Shown piece after piece: positions 62,439 to 64,000 of a stretch of 64,000 bases of DNA. How positions within the stretch are numbered: position 1 is the stretch's first letter; each line of letters opens with the position of its first letter. Both the position numbers and the translations under genes were made by a program. The notes beneath the pieces were generated by a model. The model saw nothing but the letters and a program-made list of their open reading frames with translations. It was not told where the DNA came from and made no database searches. The stretch spans positions 2,356,001 to 2,420,000 of the forward strand of contig OZ244625.1 of NCBI GenBank assembly GCA_965218555.1. Direction: 5' to 3'. Origin of the DNA: JAPPLB01 sp965218555 (GTDB lineage Bacteria; Acidobacteriota; Terriglobia; Bryobacterales; UBA6623).

Positions 62439-63311
62439 TTAGCTCGCGACAGCGCTTCCAGCTCGTAGAGACCAATTGGGGAACGGGTCGCGTCCGGCGT
62501 TCTTGCTCTCCCTCACGAGATCGGCGACACGCTTCCGGCGTGCGTAGAGCTGCTCGAGCATCCCCTCGAGTGCGTCGAAGTCTTTGTCGAACCAGCGCGG
62601 CGGGATGCGCTTCGCGGCATCATCGAGCACCCTTCCGGGGCAGTCCTCGATACGCCCCAGCCATGGCTGGAAGTCATCGAACCCCGAGACATGCCGATAG
62701 ACTTCCCGGCGACTGTAAAGGCCCCGCTCCGCCGAATCGGGGAACTCCCAGTTCTGCGCGTTGAACGCAAACCCGTGATCGATCATATTCGTCGCGTAGG
62801 CCAGCGACCGAGGCGCCGCCTCCGAAGAGTCGTCATCCGGTAGCATCCAGCGGTCGGCCCGATCGCGAAAGAATATCGCTTGCCGGCCGTTCGCATTGCT
62901 CACCCACTTGTCGAAAGCGACCATCCCGCAAAACGTACGCAAGTTGATAACAAGCTGTAGCAGCGACCAAGGCAAATAGTCGTAAACCGCCCGCCTGTGA
63001 AGGTCGACCGGCCAGCGAGATCCGAAGTGCAACCCCGCTTCACACCGCCGGTTCTTCCACCCCGCTTCCATCGTCATCTCCGGTGAGGCATCGATCAGAT
63101 CCTCGGGCACCTCGACGATATCCCACTGGGGCGCCGGAAGCTGCAAGTAGTCCAGAAGAACGTAGGAAACCAACTCGTTCACAAGGATGCGCGCGTGTTG
63201 GGGATTGTTACGGAACTTGACGACGTAGTAGTGACGGTCGTCCGCCAGCAACAGGTGGGCGTTCGCGCCGCCACGCATCCGGCGAATATGCTGGCAGGCA
63301 ATCACAGACAT
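62439..63311 (-). CDS. HipA-like kinase-fold protein
   Basis: The 290-residue protein has a HipA-like kinase fold: GGANAHLLLADDRHYYVVKF (glycine loop and Lys), LVNELVSYVLLDYLQLPAPQ, the catalytic segment FDKWVSNANGRQAIFF, and IDHGFAFNAQNWEF in the DFG position. True HipA toxins are longer (about 440 residues) and phosphorylate tRNA synthetases; this short branch is uncharacterised. It is paired with DUF3037 downstream and follows the nitrilase gene by 50 bases. Confidence 0.83.
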   Translation of the reverse strand: MSVIACQHIRRMRGGANAHLLLADDRHYYVVKFRNNPQHARILVNELVSYVLLDYLQLPAPQWDIVEVPEDLIDASPEMTMEAGWKNRRCEAGLHFGSRWPVDLHRRAVYDYLPWSLLQLVINLRTFCGMVAFDKWVSNANGRQAIFFRDRADRWMLPDDDSSEAAPRSLAYATNMIDHGFAFNAQNWEFPDSAERGLYSRREVYRHVSGFDDFQPWLGRIEDCPGRVLDDAAKRIPPRWFDKDFDALEGMLEQLYARRKRVADLVRESKNAGRDPFPNWSLRAGSAVAS

Positions 63312-63361
63312 CGTCAGACAGCACGCTGCGATGCAGCATTATAGGCGATCATTCGGAAGGC

Positions 63362-64000
63362 CTAGCGGTGTTTCTTCCACCAGATTTCGGGGCGGCCGGC
63401 GCGCCCCAGGTGTGGATTGGGCGTGGTCATCGCGCCATAAAGCGCGGGCCGCCGCGCGCGGATATATCCACGACCCGGCGCGACTGCGAGCTTCGCCGGG
63501 TCGCAAGTTGCGACCACGACTTCATCGCCCAGTTTTCGGCACTCGGCGATTATTTCCCCAAAGGGGTCGAAGATCATCGAACCGCCGGGCTTGATCGTGT
63601 CTCCCTCGACGCCGATCGGGTTCGAATAGACGGCGTAGACACCGTTTTCGTAGGCTCGCGTCGGAAGCCATCGCATCAGCCAGCCGCGTCCCTTGGGGCC
63701 GTCGAACTCCTGGCGGCAGGTCACGGGGTCGGTGTCACGGTTGCGCCAGACTTCCGGCGCGACTTTCCCGCGGCCGGGCATCGGGCTCGGCAGGCAGCCC
63801 GTAACGTGCGGCATGAGGACAATCTCTGCGCCCATCATCGCCGTCAAACGGACATTCTCGGGCAGGTTCACGTCGTAGCAGATCAACAGGCCGAACTTCG
63901 CGCCGAGCAATTCGAACACCGTGTAGGAATCGCCGCATGAGACATGCTCACTAATGAAGGCATGGATCTTGCGGTGCTTCGCGACGAAACCTTCCGGCGA
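63362..64000 (-). CDS. Carbon-nitrogen hydrolase (nitrilase superfamily), 5' end cut by window
   Basis: The visible 212 residues run off the right edge. The catalytic Lys is in FVAKHRKIHAF, the nucleophile Cys in GLLICYDVNLPENVR, and downstream VLMPHVTGC, RAYENGVYAVYSNP and GGSMIFDPFGEIIAE match amidase-type nitrilases. The N-terminal part with the catalytic Glu is outside the window. A GTG at about 63919 is internal, because the same frame continues with clear homology to position 64000. Confidence 0.9.
   Translation of the reverse strand, partial: SPEGFVAKHRKIHAFISEHVSCGDSYTVFELLGAKFGLLICYDVNLPENVRLTAMMGAEIVLMPHVTGCLPSPMPGRGKVAPEVWRNRDTDPVTCRQEFDGPKGRGWLMRWLPTRAYENGVYAVYSNPIGVEGDTIKPGGSMIFDPFGEIIAECRKLGDEVVVATCDPAKLAVAPGRGYIRARRPALYGAMTTPNPHLGRAGRPEIWWKKHR

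Overview
The window is a GC-rich, gene-dense bacterial chromosome segment. I infer an Acidobacteriota member of the Solibacter/Bryobacter type. The grounds are the gene content: a Ser/Thr kinase fused to a PD40-type propeller, a CRTAC1 (VCBS/ASPIC) lipoprotein, an S55 peptidase with a propeller partner, a DUF1844 protein, HipA-like plus DUF3037 neighbours, and many Tat- or Sec-exported enzymes. No rRNA, tRNA or CRISPR array was recognised.

Layout. 1-10 kb: recG (cut by the left edge), a cobalamin-riboswitch-controlled btuFDC uptake operon, a lipoprotein RidA, an aldo/keto reductase, and an overlapping S41 protease / CRTAC1 lipoprotein pair. 10-16 kb: a Tat-exported SelA-like PLP enzyme, dtd, a PPi-type phosphofructokinase coupled to an unknown protein, and a methyltransferase. 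15.7-21 kb: two close paralogues of a Tat-exported enolase-superfamily enzyme. Between them lies an accessory stretch with a GT2 glycosyltransferase, a HigBA-like toxin-antitoxin pair whose toxin carries an amber stop, and relics of a PQQ-type dehydrogenase and a tyrosine recombinase. 21-31 kb: secreted proteins, an ECF sigma operon, relics of a serine recombinase and a transposase, an IS1182-type element with perfect-looking ends but a transposase broken by a 19-bp tandem duplication, a BCCT transporter, and an IS21-like end. 31.4-40.6 kb: an eight-gene operon resembling the complete N-methylglutamate pathway (mgsABC, mgdBCDA, gmaS). 40.8-47.9 kb: a cyclase-family lipoprotein, an IS5-type relic, an M14 carboxypeptidase pseudogene with a nonsense and a frameshift lesion, gpmI and a thioesterase. 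48-64 kb: a signalling kinase, a short MetE-like protein, DUF523/DUF1722, a double GNAT, propeller and S55 exported proteins, a DUF1844 - MBL - ribF - lacD run, and a nitrilase / HipA-like / DUF3037 run (cut by the right edge).

How the genes fit together. The 31.4-40.6 kb operon would amidate methylamine onto glutamate (GmaS), convert it to N-methylglutamate (MgsABC) and oxidise that with transfer of the one-carbon unit to tetrahydrofolate (MgdABCD). The BCCT carrier upstream could import a methylated amine precursor such as betaine. The same subunit families also serve sarcosine oxidation, so the substrate is inferred, not seen. A short dispersed repeat with CCTGC(T)TTTCTCACCACG-type ends recurs at four intergenic sites.
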